A DNA stretch of 64,000 nt from SpSt-539 sp964549445 (GTDB lineage: Bacteria; Planctomycetota; Phycisphaerae; UBA1845; UTPLA1): NCBI GenBank assembly GCA_964549445.1, contig CAZJVS010000010.1:1-64000 (forward strand), written 5' to 3'. The notes beneath the pieces are model-generated. The model worked only from the letters and a program-made list of their open reading frames with translations. It was not told the DNA's origin and did not search any database. This document shows positions 25,948-34,836 of the stretch, in pieces (the stretch's first letter is position 1; each line of letters starts with the position of its first letter). Made by a program: the position numbers and the translations under genes.

Positions 25948-26490
25948 CTACTGTGTGCGGTTGCTTCGGCGTCGGCGAGCGACTTGATTGGCCGCGGCGT
26001 GCGATTGGATGCGCAAACGAGTGAACTCGACAGTGTGTGCGCAGGAATGCCAGAGATTCAAGATCAGTTCGGCCTTGTCGCTGGTCCGTGTCTTTCGATG
26101 CAGATTCCGCAGGTGGCGACGAATCGCGGAAACTGAGATTCCGAGACGTGCGGCGATCGCATCGTTCTTGAGGCCGCTGCAGCAAAGAGTAAGGACCTCG
26201 CGTTCGCGCAGCGTCAGGCTTCGGCAGCGGGTGAGTTCAGCGATGGCGAGGTTCGCGAGCGGTGGAAGCGCTCCTCCCGTTGCGGTTTTTGAGCGTCCGC
26301 TCCGTCGCCCGTTCGCGCCGTGCGAACAGGTCGCGCAAACCGCGTCGAAGACATCGCAGAACTTTTGGCTCAGGCAGGCCGCGCGCGACCCGCTCTGTAT
26401 GCCACTATTGTCGTCCGTATTCATCGCCGAGCTTCTGATGCCGGGCGGGGGGCGTCTTGAGAGACGCAGCCACTGCCTCTTCGCTTCCAT
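25948..26490 (-). CDS. LuxR/NarL-type HTH transcriptional regulator
   Basis: The protein is about 180 residues from the ATG at 26490. The ATG at 26424 is also possible and neither has a clear ribosome binding site. The C-terminal part (about 90-150) is a LuxR HTH: LTLREREVLTLCCSGLKNDAIAARLGIS, then the recognition helix region VSAIRRHLRNLHRKT. The N-terminal region is short, with four Cys, and is neither a receiver nor an autoinducer domain. It sits between the cytochrome gene and the divergent hpd gene, so either may be a target. Confidence 0.75.
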   Translation of the reverse strand: MEAKRQWLRLSRRPPPGIRSSAMNTDDNSGIQSGSRAACLSQKFCDVFDAVCATCSHGANGRRSGRSKTATGGALPPLANLAIAELTRCRSLTLREREVLTLCCSGLKNDAIAARLGISVSAIRRHLRNLHRKTRTSDKAELILNLWHSCAHTVEFTRLRIQSHAAANQVARRRRSNRTQ

Positions 26491-26642
26491 CGTATGATAG
26501 CAAGCGTGCGGCGGACTGCATGCCGCGTGGCTCTCGACGATCCTGCTTCGTCCGACGAGCGGTCGTGGAAGAACCGGCACGGCTTCATCATCGGGTGGTC
26601 GCGATATACTATCTGTAACGAAACGAAAGGCGGGTTCACGCG

Positions 26643-27794
26643 ATGGCGACCACGACGACAGCTGTTTCGCCCACAGCCGCGGCATCCGCGGCCGGCAAGG
26701 ATTTTCTGCCGATCGAGGCCTGGGATCATGTCGAGTTCTACGTCGGTAACGCACTGCAGGCGGCCCACTACTACCGCACGACCTTTGGCTTCGAGATCGT
26801 GGCGTATGCTGGCCTGGAAACGGGATTGCGCGACCGCACGAGTTACGTCCTGAAGCAGAACAACATTACGTTCGTTCTCACGGCGCCGCTTCAGCCCGAG
26901 TCGGAGGTGGCGTTGCACGTGCTGAAGCACGGCGATGGCGTGCGCGTGATCGCACTGCGCGTGCCGGATGTCGAGCAGGCCCTTCGCGCCGTCAAGGATC
27001 GACACGCGACGATTGTCCACCCGGTCAAAACGCTCACGGATGGCGACGGCGAGGTCCGTGTCGCGAGCATCAAGACCTACGGCGACACGATTCACACGTT
27101 CGTTCAGCGGAGCGGCTACAAGGGTGCCTTCCTGCCGGGCTTCCGGCCGTTTGAGTTGCCCGCCGGTGCGCGGAAGGTTGAGCCGGTCGGCCTGCGCGTC
27201 ATCGACCACATGGTCGGCAACGTCGAGCTGCGCGCGATGAATTTCTGGGTGGACTTCTACCGCGACGTCATGGGCTTCGAACAACTTGCCCACTTTGACG
27301 ACAAGCAGATCAGCACCGAGTACTCGGCCCTCATGTCAAAGGTGATGATGGACGGGTCGGGCCGGGTCAAGTTTCCGATCAACGAGCCGGCCGAGGGGCG
27401 GCGCAAGAGCCAGATCGAGGAATATCTGGAGTATTACCGCGGGCCGGGCGTGCAGCACGTGGCGCTTCTCACGGGCGACATCTTTGACACGGTTCGACGG
27501 CTGCGCGACAACGGGATGCGGTTTTTGCGGGTGCCGGATACCTACTACGAGGCACTGCCGGGCCGGGTCGGCAAGATCAAGGAAGACATCGACCAGATGC
27601 GGGACTTGGGCATCCTTTTCGACCGCGACGATGAGGGGTATTTGCTCCAGATCTTCACCCAGCCGGTGCAGGACCGGCCGACGCTCTTCTACGAAGTCAT
27701 CGAACGGCATGGGTCGCGGGGGTTCGGAATCGGGAACTTCAAGGCCCTGTTCGTCTCCATCGAAGAAGAGCAGAAGCGGCGGGGTAACCTGTAA
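26643..27794 (+). CDS. hpd: 4-hydroxyphenylpyruvate dioxygenase
   Basis: This Fe(II) enzyme converts 4-hydroxyphenylpyruvate to homogentisate in tyrosine breakdown. The 383-residue product has two VOC domains. The iron ligands are visible: His189 (VIDHMVGN), His272 (VQHVALLT) and Glu351 (FYEVIER). The substrate-proximal C-terminal helix GIGNFKALF is intact. AAAGGCGG-type spacing precedes the ATG at 26643. No homogentisate dioxygenase gene is adjacent, so the rest of the pathway lies elsewhere or the product serves another purpose. Confidence 0.96.
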   Translation: MATTTTAVSPTAAASAAGKDFLPIEAWDHVEFYVGNALQAAHYYRTTFGFEIVAYAGLETGLRDRTSYVLKQNNITFVLTAPLQPESEVALHVLKHGDGVRVIALRVPDVEQALRAVKDRHATIVHPVKTLTDGDGEVRVASIKTYGDTIHTFVQRSGYKGAFLPGFRPFELPAGARKVEPVGLRVIDHMVGNVELRAMNFWVDFYRDVMGFEQLAHFDDKQISTEYSALMSKVMMDGSGRVKFPINEPAEGRRKSQIEEYLEYYRGPGVQHVALLTGDIFDTVRRLRDNGMRFLRVPDTYYEALPGRVGKIKEDIDQMRDLGILFDRDDEGYLLQIFTQPVQDRPTLFYEVIERHGSRGFGIGNFKALFVSIEEEQKRRGNL

Positions 27795-27904
27795 GCAACG
27801 GTCGCTTGCTGCCGATAAAGACTCTGGAAACGCGGCGGGCGAATTGGTAGCATCCGCCGCGGTCCGGCTGGCGTCCCTCGTGGCGGCCGGCTGCGGAGAT
27901 CGCC

Positions 27905-28129
27905 ATGAAACTCTTACGCGCTCGGAAGTGGATGACGCTGGCCGCTCTGGTGAGTGGGACGGCGTTTCAGTTGACGGCCTGCCGCGATCAGGCCGGTCTG
28001 TTCGGTACGCGCGTGGCGTTTTCCAGCATCTTTCTGCCGCTGAACAACATGATTGTGTTTTTCTTCAGCGTTCTCACGTCGACGATCCAGAGCTTCATCG
28101 GCAACATTCTCACGCCGCCGATGATCTAG
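27905..28129 (+). CDS. Small exported hydrophobic protein
   Basis: The 74-residue protein has an ATG six bases after GGAG. The N-terminus reads as a signal sequence ending in LTAC (possible lipobox, Cys at about residue 26). A second hydrophobic segment (about 40-66, LNNMIVFFFSVLTSTIQSF) follows. I do not recognise it. It lies between hpd and tsaB and overlaps the 3' end of tsaB by four bases on the opposite strand. Confidence 0.6.
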   Translation: MKLLRARKWMTLAALVSGTAFQLTACRDQAGLFGTRVAFSSIFLPLNNMIVFFFSVLTSTIQSFIGNILTPPMI

Positions 28130-28884
28130 CCACCGCGGGCAGCGGCGCGCTGTTCCCAGATCTCCTCCGCCTCCGGGCGCCGAATGTAGAGCGGCACGAG
28201 TGCGTCGCGCGCGGTGAACCGCCCGGCGCACGCCAGATGCCAGCCGAGTCGGTGCACGTACTCGGCCCGCGGCAACCACGAATCCTCCGGCAATACGAAT
28301 GCGCCTGCGGCGTCGATTGCGGCGCGGTGATACGTGACGCCCTCGCCCATCACGGCCAACGGTCGAGGGATTGAGGCGATCCACGGACCGGGTTCCGCCA
28401 GGATCGGCGGGCCGACGGGCTCGTGGCTGTCTCCGCGCCGTGCAAAGAGGCCGGCGTATACCTGCTTGCGCTTGGCGTCGAGGATGACGGCGACGCGCGG
28501 CTGGTTTGATTCATCGGACGGCCCGATGATGCAGGAATCGGGCGCTCCCCGCACAACCAGACAGGCGTTCTCGGCGATGACGGCGAGAGATGGTACGGCG
28601 ACGATTCGGGCGTCGCCCGCGAGCGCGAGGTGGCGGGCCGTTGTGACCGCGACCCGCAGGCCGGTGAAACTGCCCGGGCCGATGGAGACATAGACCTGCT
28701 CGATCGATGACGGCGACCACCCCGCCGACCGGCAGAGTTTGTCGATCGACGGCAAGAGCTCGGCGGCATGCCGTTGGTTGGCAGAAAAATCGGCCGTGGC
28801 TACAAGATCGCCGCCGCGCGCCAGAGCCACACTGCCGCGGCGGCTCGATGTTTCGATGGCGATGATGCGGGGTTTGGGAGTCAT
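28126..28884 (-). CDS. tsaB: tRNA threonylcarbamoyladenosine biosynthesis protein TsaB
   Basis: TsaB is the non-catalytic ASKHA partner of TsaD in t6A synthesis. The 252-residue product starts IIAIETSSRRGSVAL and has the TsaB signature SIGPGSFTGLRVAVTTARHLAL (about residues 66-87) and LDAKRKQVYAGLF. The ATG at 28884 is chosen over a frame extending to 29481, whose extra 199 codons show no similarity and run antisense to the neighbour's leader. It is unlinked from tsaD (3613-4650). Confidence 0.95.
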   Translation of the reverse strand: MTPKPRIIAIETSSRRGSVALARGGDLVATADFSANQRHAAELLPSIDKLCRSAGWSPSSIEQVYVSIGPGSFTGLRVAVTTARHLALAGDARIVAVPSLAVIAENACLVVRGAPDSCIIGPSDESNQPRVAVILDAKRKQVYAGLFARRGDSHEPVGPPILAEPGPWIASIPRPLAVMGEGVTYHRAAIDAAGAFVLPEDSWLPRAEYVHRLGWHLACAGRFTARDALVPLYIRRPEAEEIWEQRAAARGG

Positions 28885-29082
28885 GGTCCGAGTAGCCCGT
28901 TTTGTCGGTCCGGTCGTCGCACGAACGGGCCACCCAACGTAGAATGGTGGCCCCGATTGACGCATGTCTAATTCCGCGACAGCGGCCGGGCGGGAAATCC
29001 CGAGCGCCGCGTCGTCGTCGGCGAATGACAGGATAGCAGCCGCAGCGGGACGGTGCGTCGTCGGCAACAGAGGAGACTTGCG

Positions 29083-29571
29083 ATGGGCGTAACCGTCAAG
29101 CGTGCGACCCTTTGGCGATCGGAGACGCGGAACTCGCCGGGCATGTTGGCCCGAACGCTCCAGCCGCTGGCGGGATCGCATACCGACCTGCAAATCGTGA
29201 TCGGGTACACCTATCCTGATCGGCAGTCGGCGGCGATTGAGGTCTATCCGGTGGAGAGCCGCCCGGCCAAGTCGGCCGCGACGAAGGCCGGCCTTTCGAC
29301 GTGCGATTTTCCGTGTTTGGTGGTGACGGGCGACAATCGTCCCGGGCTGAGCTATGCGATCGCCAACAGTCTGTCCGAGGCGGGTATCAATCTGAGCTTC
29401 TTCATTGCCCAGAAGATTGGCAAGCAGTACACGGCACTGTTTGGCTTTGAAGCGCAGTCGGAAGCCGACCTTGCGGTTCAACTGATTCGCAAAGTGACCG
29501 GAAGACCCACCAAGGTTCGGAAGGCGTCCTCAGCCGGAAAGCGGCCGTCGGCGCGGCGCCGCGCATCGTAG
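29083..29571 (+). CDS. Tandem ACT-domain protein
   Basis: The 162-residue protein has an ATG that follows AGGAGA. The C-terminal half CLVVTGDNRPGLSYAIANSL..AGINLSFF has the typical ACT start (small-molecule-binding beta-alpha-beta-beta-alpha-beta fold). The N-terminal half LWRSETRNSPGMLARTLQPL looks like a second, diverged ACT unit. ACT proteins usually sense amino acids. There is no enzyme domain, so it is probably a stand-alone regulator or subunit. A basic tail of about 20 residues ends the protein. It is followed by the DUF1573 gene 13 bases later. Confidence 0.8.
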   Translation: MGVTVKRATLWRSETRNSPGMLARTLQPLAGSHTDLQIVIGYTYPDRQSAAIEVYPVESRPAKSAATKAGLSTCDFPCLVVTGDNRPGLSYAIANSLSEAGINLSFFIAQKIGKQYTALFGFEAQSEADLAVQLIRKVTGRPTKVRKASSAGKRPSARRRAS

Positions 29572-29584
29572 TCAGGAGGAATTC

Positions 29585-30715
29585 ATGGTCGGGAAGCGGA
29601 GCAGAAGTTTGATATGGGCCTTGGCGGGAATCGCGGCCTCGACCGGGATTGCATTAGCACAGGATACGCAGGCAACACCCGTTGGCGGCAAGCGGACGGT
29701 CGGGCCGAAATACGTTTGCGAACAACCAACCTTCGACTTCGGCGAAGCATGGGCCGGTGCGCGGATCGAGCACAAGTTCGCCGTTCGCAACGACGGCGAT
29801 CAGGATCTGCAAATTCTCGAGGCCAAGCCGGCGTGCAGTTGCACACTTGTGCCGGATTTTCAGCGGATCATCAAGCCCGGCCAGACTGCCATGTTGCCCG
29901 CAATTCTGGACACGCGGCACAAACACGACAACGTCGAAGCGGTACTCGCCTTGACGACCAACCAAACCGGCGTCGAGCGCGAGAAGCAGCTCCGGATCGT
30001 TGGCAAAGTTCACACCGTCTGCCAGATGTCGCCGATCGGCCAGAATTTTTTCTATAATGTGCAGGACGGTCAGCCGGTCACGAAAGAGATCAAACTGATC
30101 AATACGTCCGGGCGATCTCTCGTTCTCGAGTTGATTCCGCCGCGGCCGACCTCGCCGTTCAAAGTCAGTCTGAAGGAAACCAAGCCCAAGCAGGAATACG
30201 TCGCCATCGTGACGGCCGTCGGCCCGTTCAAAGAGGGGGCGACACAGGAAAGCGTTGAGTTCAAGACCAACATTCCCGAGGCGCCGGTCTACCGGCTCGA
30301 GTTAAACGCCACCGTTCCGCCTCGAATCATGGTCAATCCGCCCTGGATGGGTGTGAACGGGCAGCAGCGCGAAGGCCAGTCGCGGCCGCTGATCGTCATG
30401 AACAACGGCACCGAGCCCTTCGACATCACCGGCATGAAGGCCAGCCAGCCCTTTCTTCATCCGCAACTGATGAGTAAGGAGGAGAATCGCTGGAACTTCA
30501 CCGTGCTGATTCCCTCGTTCTACCGGCCGCCGCCGCAGGGGGAGCAGATCGTCTTCTACACGACCGACAAGCAAAAGCCGGAACTGGTCGTGCGCGTCGT
30601 AGCGATCGAAGTTCCGCCGCCGATCGAGCTGGTACCGGAGGAATTTCGCGAGCGGCTGCAGGGAATCGTGACTGACCGGGCTCTTCCCACGCAGCCGGCC
30701 GCCAGCGGCTCATAG
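29585..30715 (+). CDS. Exported DUF1573 (HYDIN-like Ig fold) protein
   Basis: The 376-residue protein has a consensus AGGAGG ribosome binding site seven bases before its ATG. It has a signal peptide (about 1-25, ALA). The first domain has the DUF1573 hallmarks FDFGEAWAGARIEHKFAVRNDGDQDLQI and KPACSCT (Cys84, Cys86). Two further Ig-like beta domains follow to the C-terminus. It is periplasmic. Members are abundant in planctomycetes and Bacteroidetes, with no settled function. It may be co-transcribed with the ACT protein. Confidence 0.88.
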   Translation: MVGKRSRSLIWALAGIAASTGIALAQDTQATPVGGKRTVGPKYVCEQPTFDFGEAWAGARIEHKFAVRNDGDQDLQILEAKPACSCTLVPDFQRIIKPGQTAMLPAILDTRHKHDNVEAVLALTTNQTGVEREKQLRIVGKVHTVCQMSPIGQNFFYNVQDGQPVTKEIKLINTSGRSLVLELIPPRPTSPFKVSLKETKPKQEYVAIVTAVGPFKEGATQESVEFKTNIPEAPVYRLELNATVPPRIMVNPPWMGVNGQQREGQSRPLIVMNNGTEPFDITGMKASQPFLHPQLMSKEENRWNFTVLIPSFYRPPPQGEQIVFYTTDKQKPELVVRVVAIEVPPPIELVPEEFRERLQGIVTDRALPTQPAASGS

Positions 30716-30734
30716 GCGTGCGGGTGAGGACGGA

Positions 30735-31952
30735 TTGCCAAGACACATCAAATCGCCACAATCCGGCGTCTCGAATGAAGCGAGGCGAGGATTGGCGGCG
30801 AGCCGGCGACGACTAGCAATTGGATTGATGAGCGGCACGAGCGGCGACGGCGTCGATGCCGTGCTCTGCCATGTGTCGGGTCACGGCGAGTCGATGCAGG
30901 CCCGCATCCAGGAACACGTCTATCGCCCGTTCGCTCGCGAACTGCGCAAACTGCTCCTTGACGTCATGGCGCCGGCTGCGACACGCACCGAGCAGCTCTG
31001 CCTGCTCGACATTCGCGTGGGCCAGGCCTTTGCCGATGCGGCCGTGCGCGTGATGCGTCGCGCTCGCGTGAGCCCCGGCGACGTCTCGGTCATTGGCTCG
31101 CACGGACAAACCATCTGCCACATTCCGGAGGACGGTGCGACATGGCAGATCGGCCGGGCCGCGACGATCGCCGCCCGCGCGGGTGTAGCGGTTGTGAGCG
31201 ACTTCCGCTCTGCCGACATGGCAGCAGGTGGGCACGGCGCGCCGCTCGTGCCATGGACGGACTGGTTGCTGCTCAGAGACCGGCGCAAATCGCGCGCAAT
31301 ACAGAATGTCGGCGGCATCGCCAACGTGACGTGGCTTCCGGCCGGTGGGTCGTCGGGCGAGGTCCGTGCGTTCGACACCGGGCCAGGAAACATGGTCATC
31401 GATGAGTTTGTCCGGCGTTTTTCGTGCGGCCGGGCCGAATATGACCGTGGCGGCCGGATGGCGGCCCGCGGCCAGGTTTCGCTGCATGTGCTTCGTGAAT
31501 GGTTGCGAGAGCCGTTCTTCCGGCAGCGTCCGCCCCGCAGCGCGGGCCGTGAGCAGTTCGGCCGCGAGTTTGTCGATCGGGCATTAAAGCGGCACAAGCG
31601 ATTCAAGCTGCGACCGGAGGACTGGGTCGCGACGGCTACGATGCTGACGGCCACCAGCATTGCATCTGCGTACGGCGAGTATCTGCCGAAGGCACGCCGC
31701 GGTCCCGCAGTCGACGAAGTCATCCTCTGCGGCGGCGGTGCAAAGAATGCGACGCTGCGACGCTGGCTTTCCGAGTTGTTGCCGCAGATGCCCGTTCGAG
31801 TAATCGATGAGCTTGGAATCCCGACGGCGGCCAAGGAAGCGCTTAGCTTCGCGCTGCTGGCCTGCGCGCGGCTAGACGAGACGCCCGCCAATTTGCCGCG
31901 CGTGACCGGTGCAGGGCGGCGCGTGATTCTTGGGCAGGTGTCTCTGCCATGA
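30735..31952 (+). CDS. anmK: Anhydro-N-acetylmuramic acid kinase
   Basis: AnmK phosphorylates and opens 1,6-anhydro-MurNAc from peptidoglycan turnover to MurNAc-6-phosphate. The 405-residue product carries the phosphate-1 loop GLMSGTSGDGVDAVL (about 30-44), GSHGQTICH, the conserved QNVGGIANVT block, AFDTGPGNMVID and CGGGAKN. The start is TTG with GAGGA upstream. No ATG lies between it and the core motif except within LMSGTSGDG. Its stop overlaps murQ (ATGA). The pair indicates that this organism makes and recycles peptidoglycan. Confidence 0.94.
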   Translation: MPRHIKSPQSGVSNEARRGLAASRRRLAIGLMSGTSGDGVDAVLCHVSGHGESMQARIQEHVYRPFARELRKLLLDVMAPAATRTEQLCLLDIRVGQAFADAAVRVMRRARVSPGDVSVIGSHGQTICHIPEDGATWQIGRAATIAARAGVAVVSDFRSADMAAGGHGAPLVPWTDWLLLRDRRKSRAIQNVGGIANVTWLPAGGSSGEVRAFDTGPGNMVIDEFVRRFSCGRAEYDRGGRMAARGQVSLHVLREWLREPFFRQRPPRSAGREQFGREFVDRALKRHKRFKLRPEDWVATATMLTATSIASAYGEYLPKARRGPAVDEVILCGGGAKNATLRRWLSELLPQMPVRVIDELGIPTAAKEALSFALLACARLDETPANLPRVTGAGRRVILGQVSLP

Positions 31953-32893
31953 AGGACGATCGACTGGGCGTGCGCGGGCACCTGACGACCGAGCAGCGGA
32001 ATCGCCGGTCGCGTGCGATCGACCGATTGCCTCTCGCGCGGGCGCTGGCGATCGTGCAGCAGGAGGACGCTCGAATTGCGCCGGCCGTGCGGCGGGCTGG
32101 CCCCGCGATCATCCGCGCTGTCGCGCTCGTCGAGGCATCGTGGCGGGCGGGCGGACGCCTGATCTACGTCGGCGCCGGCACGAGCGGCCGACTCGGCGTC
32201 CTCGATGCGGCCGAGTGTCCGCCGACATTCCGCAGCGATCCCGAAATGGTGCAGGGTCTCATCGCCGGAGGGCGACGGGCATTGCAGCGGGCCGTCGAAG
32301 GCGCCGAGGACGACGAGGCGGCCGGGCGACAGGCGATGCGGTCGCTGCGGATCGGCCGTCGCGATGTCGTCTTCGGGATCGCTACTGGCGGGACAACGCC
32401 CTATGTTCATGCCGCGCTGGCTGAGGCGCGGCGCCGCGGAGCCAGGACGATCTTTTTTGCCTGCGTTCCAAAGCAGCAGGCCCCTGCGAAAGTGGATGTC
32501 GACATTCGTGTCCTCACGGGCCCGGAAGTCCTGACCGGCTCGACGCGAATGAAGGCCGGCCTCGCCACGAAGATGGTGCTGAACTCGATCTCGACCCTTG
32601 CGATGGTGCGGATTGGCAAGGTGTATGAAAACCTGATGGTCGATCTCAACGCCTACGCCTGCCGGAAGCTGACAGACCGGGCCACGCGGATCATTGCGAC
32701 GCTGACGGGGCGGGCTTACGCTGATTCGGCCAAGCTGTTGCGGGCTGCTCGTGGTCAGGTAAAGGTTGCACTGCTCATGAATGCCCACCTGGCTCGCGAC
32801 GAGGCCGAGCGGCTGTTGAAGCGGCACGGCGGACACGTTCGCACGGCCCTGGCCGCCCACGGTGGACGACGCACACGAAGGAGAACGGCATGA
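31949..32893 (+). CDS. murQ: N-acetylmuramic acid 6-phosphate etherase
   Basis: MurQ splits MurNAc-6-P into GlcNAc-6-P and lactate, directly after AnmK. The 314-residue SIS-domain protein has the family signature IYVGAGTSGRLGVLDAAECPPTF (about 71-93), GIATGGTTPYV and EVLTGSTRMKAGLATKMVLN. The family's usual length is about 300. It overlaps anmK upstream and the thioesterase downstream, each by ATGA, so all three are probably one coupled operon. Confidence 0.96.
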   Translation: MKDDRLGVRGHLTTEQRNRRSRAIDRLPLARALAIVQQEDARIAPAVRRAGPAIIRAVALVEASWRAGGRLIYVGAGTSGRLGVLDAAECPPTFRSDPEMVQGLIAGGRRALQRAVEGAEDDEAAGRQAMRSLRIGRRDVVFGIATGGTTPYVHAALAEARRRGARTIFFACVPKQQAPAKVDVDIRVLTGPEVLTGSTRMKAGLATKMVLNSISTLAMVRIGKVYENLMVDLNAYACRKLTDRATRIIATLTGRAYADSAKLLRAARGQVKVALLMNAHLARDEAERLLKRHGGHVRTALAAHGGRRTRRRTA

Positions 32894-33297
32894 CGCCGCC
32901 GCGCGAGTGCGAGATTAACCTGCGGGTCCGCTACGCCGAGGCCGATCCGATGGGCTACTTGCATCATTCGAAATTCTTCGAGTACTTCGAGATGGGCCGG
33001 ACCGAGTTGCTGCGCCTGGCGGGGTTCCGCTATCGCGACTTGGAAGACCGCGGCATCCTCTTCGCCGTGGCGAGGATTGAGTGCCGCTTCAAGGCACCGG
33101 CCCGCTACGACGACGAGCTGGTGCTCAAGACACGGATCGAGCGAATGACGCGGGCCCGCATCGACCACGTGTACACGTTGACGCGCGACGGCACGCTGCT
33201 GGCCGATGCCAACTCGACCCTCGCCTGCATCGGCCGCGACGGCCGGCTGCAGCCGATCCCCGATCAGATTTTCGTCGACATTCCAGCCGGGACGTGA
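32890..33297 (+). CDS. Acyl-CoA thioesterase, YbgC/4-hydroxybenzoyl-CoA thioesterase type
   Basis: The 135-residue single hot-dog domain has the catalytic Asp in RYAEADPMGYLHHSKFFEYFE (Asp19), in the D-x-x-G-x-x-x-x motif of YbgC. Such enzymes hydrolyse short-chain acyl-CoAs, sometimes in concert with the Tol-Pal system. No tol genes are near. It is the last gene of the anmK-murQ operon by ATGA overlap. The link to muropeptide recycling is not obvious. It converges on xseA. Confidence 0.9.
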   Translation: MTPPRECEINLRVRYAEADPMGYLHHSKFFEYFEMGRTELLRLAGFRYRDLEDRGILFAVARIECRFKAPARYDDELVLKTRIERMTRARIDHVYTLTRDGTLLADANSTLACIGRDGRLQPIPDQIFVDIPAGT

Positions 33298-33312
33298 ATC
33301 GGACGTCGTCGA

Positions 33313-34836
33313 TCACTCGAACAATTCACCCTGCTTTGCGTCCGTGACCCGACTTCTGATCTCTCCGTCAGCGGTTTGGGTGATGATGCGTTCGTCGATG
33401 CGGACGTTTCTTGCGGCGCGGACGATCTTTCGATTCTTCGCAATTCGTGTGATCGAAAAGCCCCGTTGCAAGACGTTTTCATGGCTGCTGGCGTTGAGGC
33501 GGCTTTCCAGACCGGCGATACGCTGGGACTGGGTTGCAAGCCGCGTCAGGACCGATCGCTGCATGCGCCCGGTGATCTGCCGCACGACAAGCTGGTGGCG
33601 TTCGACGAGCCCGGCCGGGCTGATTCGCATCAACCGGGCCATGTCGGCCGCCAGTCGTCGCTCGGCGAATGTGTTTGTCCGGCTGATACTCCAACTCAGG
33701 CGGTGCTCCAATTGATTCAGACGCTCGCGGCGCTGCGCGAGCACGATCGCCGGCCGCGCGCGGCCAATCGCCAGTTCGCGGTGATGCAGTAACTCGCGAA
33801 TCCGCGTCAACCTCCGCGTTAGGGCCAGGTGCAGTCGTCCGGCTGCCTCGTCGACAAGCTGGTGACGTTGTCGAACGCGCCCGAGCGGGTCGCGAAACCA
33901 CTCGCTTCGCGCGGTGCCTTCGAGACGCACGCGTGCGTGCTCGATCGACCGACGTGTGTCACGAATCAGCCGCGACTGCCGCGTACTGAGGTCATCGATG
34001 AGATCGGACAGCACGGGTACGACCAACTCGGCCGCGGCTGTCGGCGTCGCGGCCCGGACGTCGGCGACGAAATCGGCGATGGTGAAATCGACCTCGTGAC
34101 CGACGCCGCTGACGACCGGCACGCGGCTGGCGAAAATCGCGCGAGCGACGATCTCGTCGTTGAAGGCCCACAAGTCCTCGGGCGAACCGCCGCCGCGGCC
34201 GACGATCATCACGTCAATGCCGCCGAGACGCTCGGCCTGGTCGCTCACGCGGCGGATGGCGGCTGCGATTTCCTCGGCCGCGCCCTCGCCCTGCACGCGA
34301 ACCGGTACGATGAGGACGTGTATGGCCGGAAACCGGCGGCGGATCGTCTGCGTAATGTCGCGGACCGCTGCACCGACGAGACTGGTTACCACCGCGACGC
34401 GGCGCGGCAGCAACGGCAGTGGCCGTTTGCGGGCCTGTTCAAAGAAGCCCTCCTTTGCAAGCTTTTCCTTGAGCTGCCTGAACGCGAGCTCCAGCGCCCC
34501 GATGCCCTGCGGGTCGAGCCGGCGTACGACGAGCTGATACTGGCCGCGCGGCTCGTACACCTCGACCGAGCCGGTCGCGATAACCGCCAAGCCATCGACC
34601 GGCTTGAAACGCATGGTCGCCGCAGACGATCGCCACATGACACAGCGAACCGCGCACTCGGAGTCCTTTAGCGAGAAGTAGAGATGTCCGCTGGACGGCC
34701 GCGCGAGGTCTGAGAGCTCGCCGGCCACGAGCAGTTTCTCCGGCAGCGCTGCCGAAAGCGCCGCCGAGACCATGCGGTTGAGCTGCGTGACTGAGATCGG
34801 GACTTCCGCCGCCGGACCGGGCCGCGCGCGAGTCAT
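33313..34836 (-). CDS. xseA: Exodeoxyribonuclease VII large subunit
   Basis: The 507-residue product has the N-terminal OB fold PISVTQLNRMVSAALSAALPEKLLVAGELSDLARPSSGHLYFSLKD, then the nuclease core with RVAVVTSLVGAAVRDI, VGRGGGSPEDLWAFNDE and VPVVSGVGHEVDFTIADFVADVRAATPTAAAE, and a long coiled-coil C-terminal region. ExoVII degrades single-stranded DNA in both directions. The ATG at 34836 overlaps the GNAT gene stop. A longer frame to 35142 is a shadow. The small subunit gene xseB lies 3 kb away on the other strand. Confidence 0.96.
   Translation of the reverse strand: MTRARPGPAAEVPISVTQLNRMVSAALSAALPEKLLVAGELSDLARPSSGHLYFSLKDSECAVRCVMWRSSAATMRFKPVDGLAVIATGSVEVYEPRGQYQLVVRRLDPQGIGALELAFRQLKEKLAKEGFFEQARKRPLPLLPRRVAVVTSLVGAAVRDITQTIRRRFPAIHVLIVPVRVQGEGAAEEIAAAIRRVSDQAERLGGIDVMIVGRGGGSPEDLWAFNDEIVARAIFASRVPVVSGVGHEVDFTIADFVADVRAATPTAAAELVVPVLSDLIDDLSTRQSRLIRDTRRSIEHARVRLEGTARSEWFRDPLGRVRQRHQLVDEAAGRLHLALTRRLTRIRELLHHRELAIGRARPAIVLAQRRERLNQLEHRLSWSISRTNTFAERRLAADMARLMRISPAGLVERHQLVVRQITGRMQRSVLTRLATQSQRIAGLESRLNASSHENVLQRGFSITRIAKNRKIVRAARNVRIDERIITQTADGEIRSRVTDAKQGELFE

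Noticed and set aside
30920..32860. Antisense 646-codon frame across anmK and murQ
   Set aside because: Both sense genes are unmistakable. The antisense product is low in complexity and has no recognisable domain.
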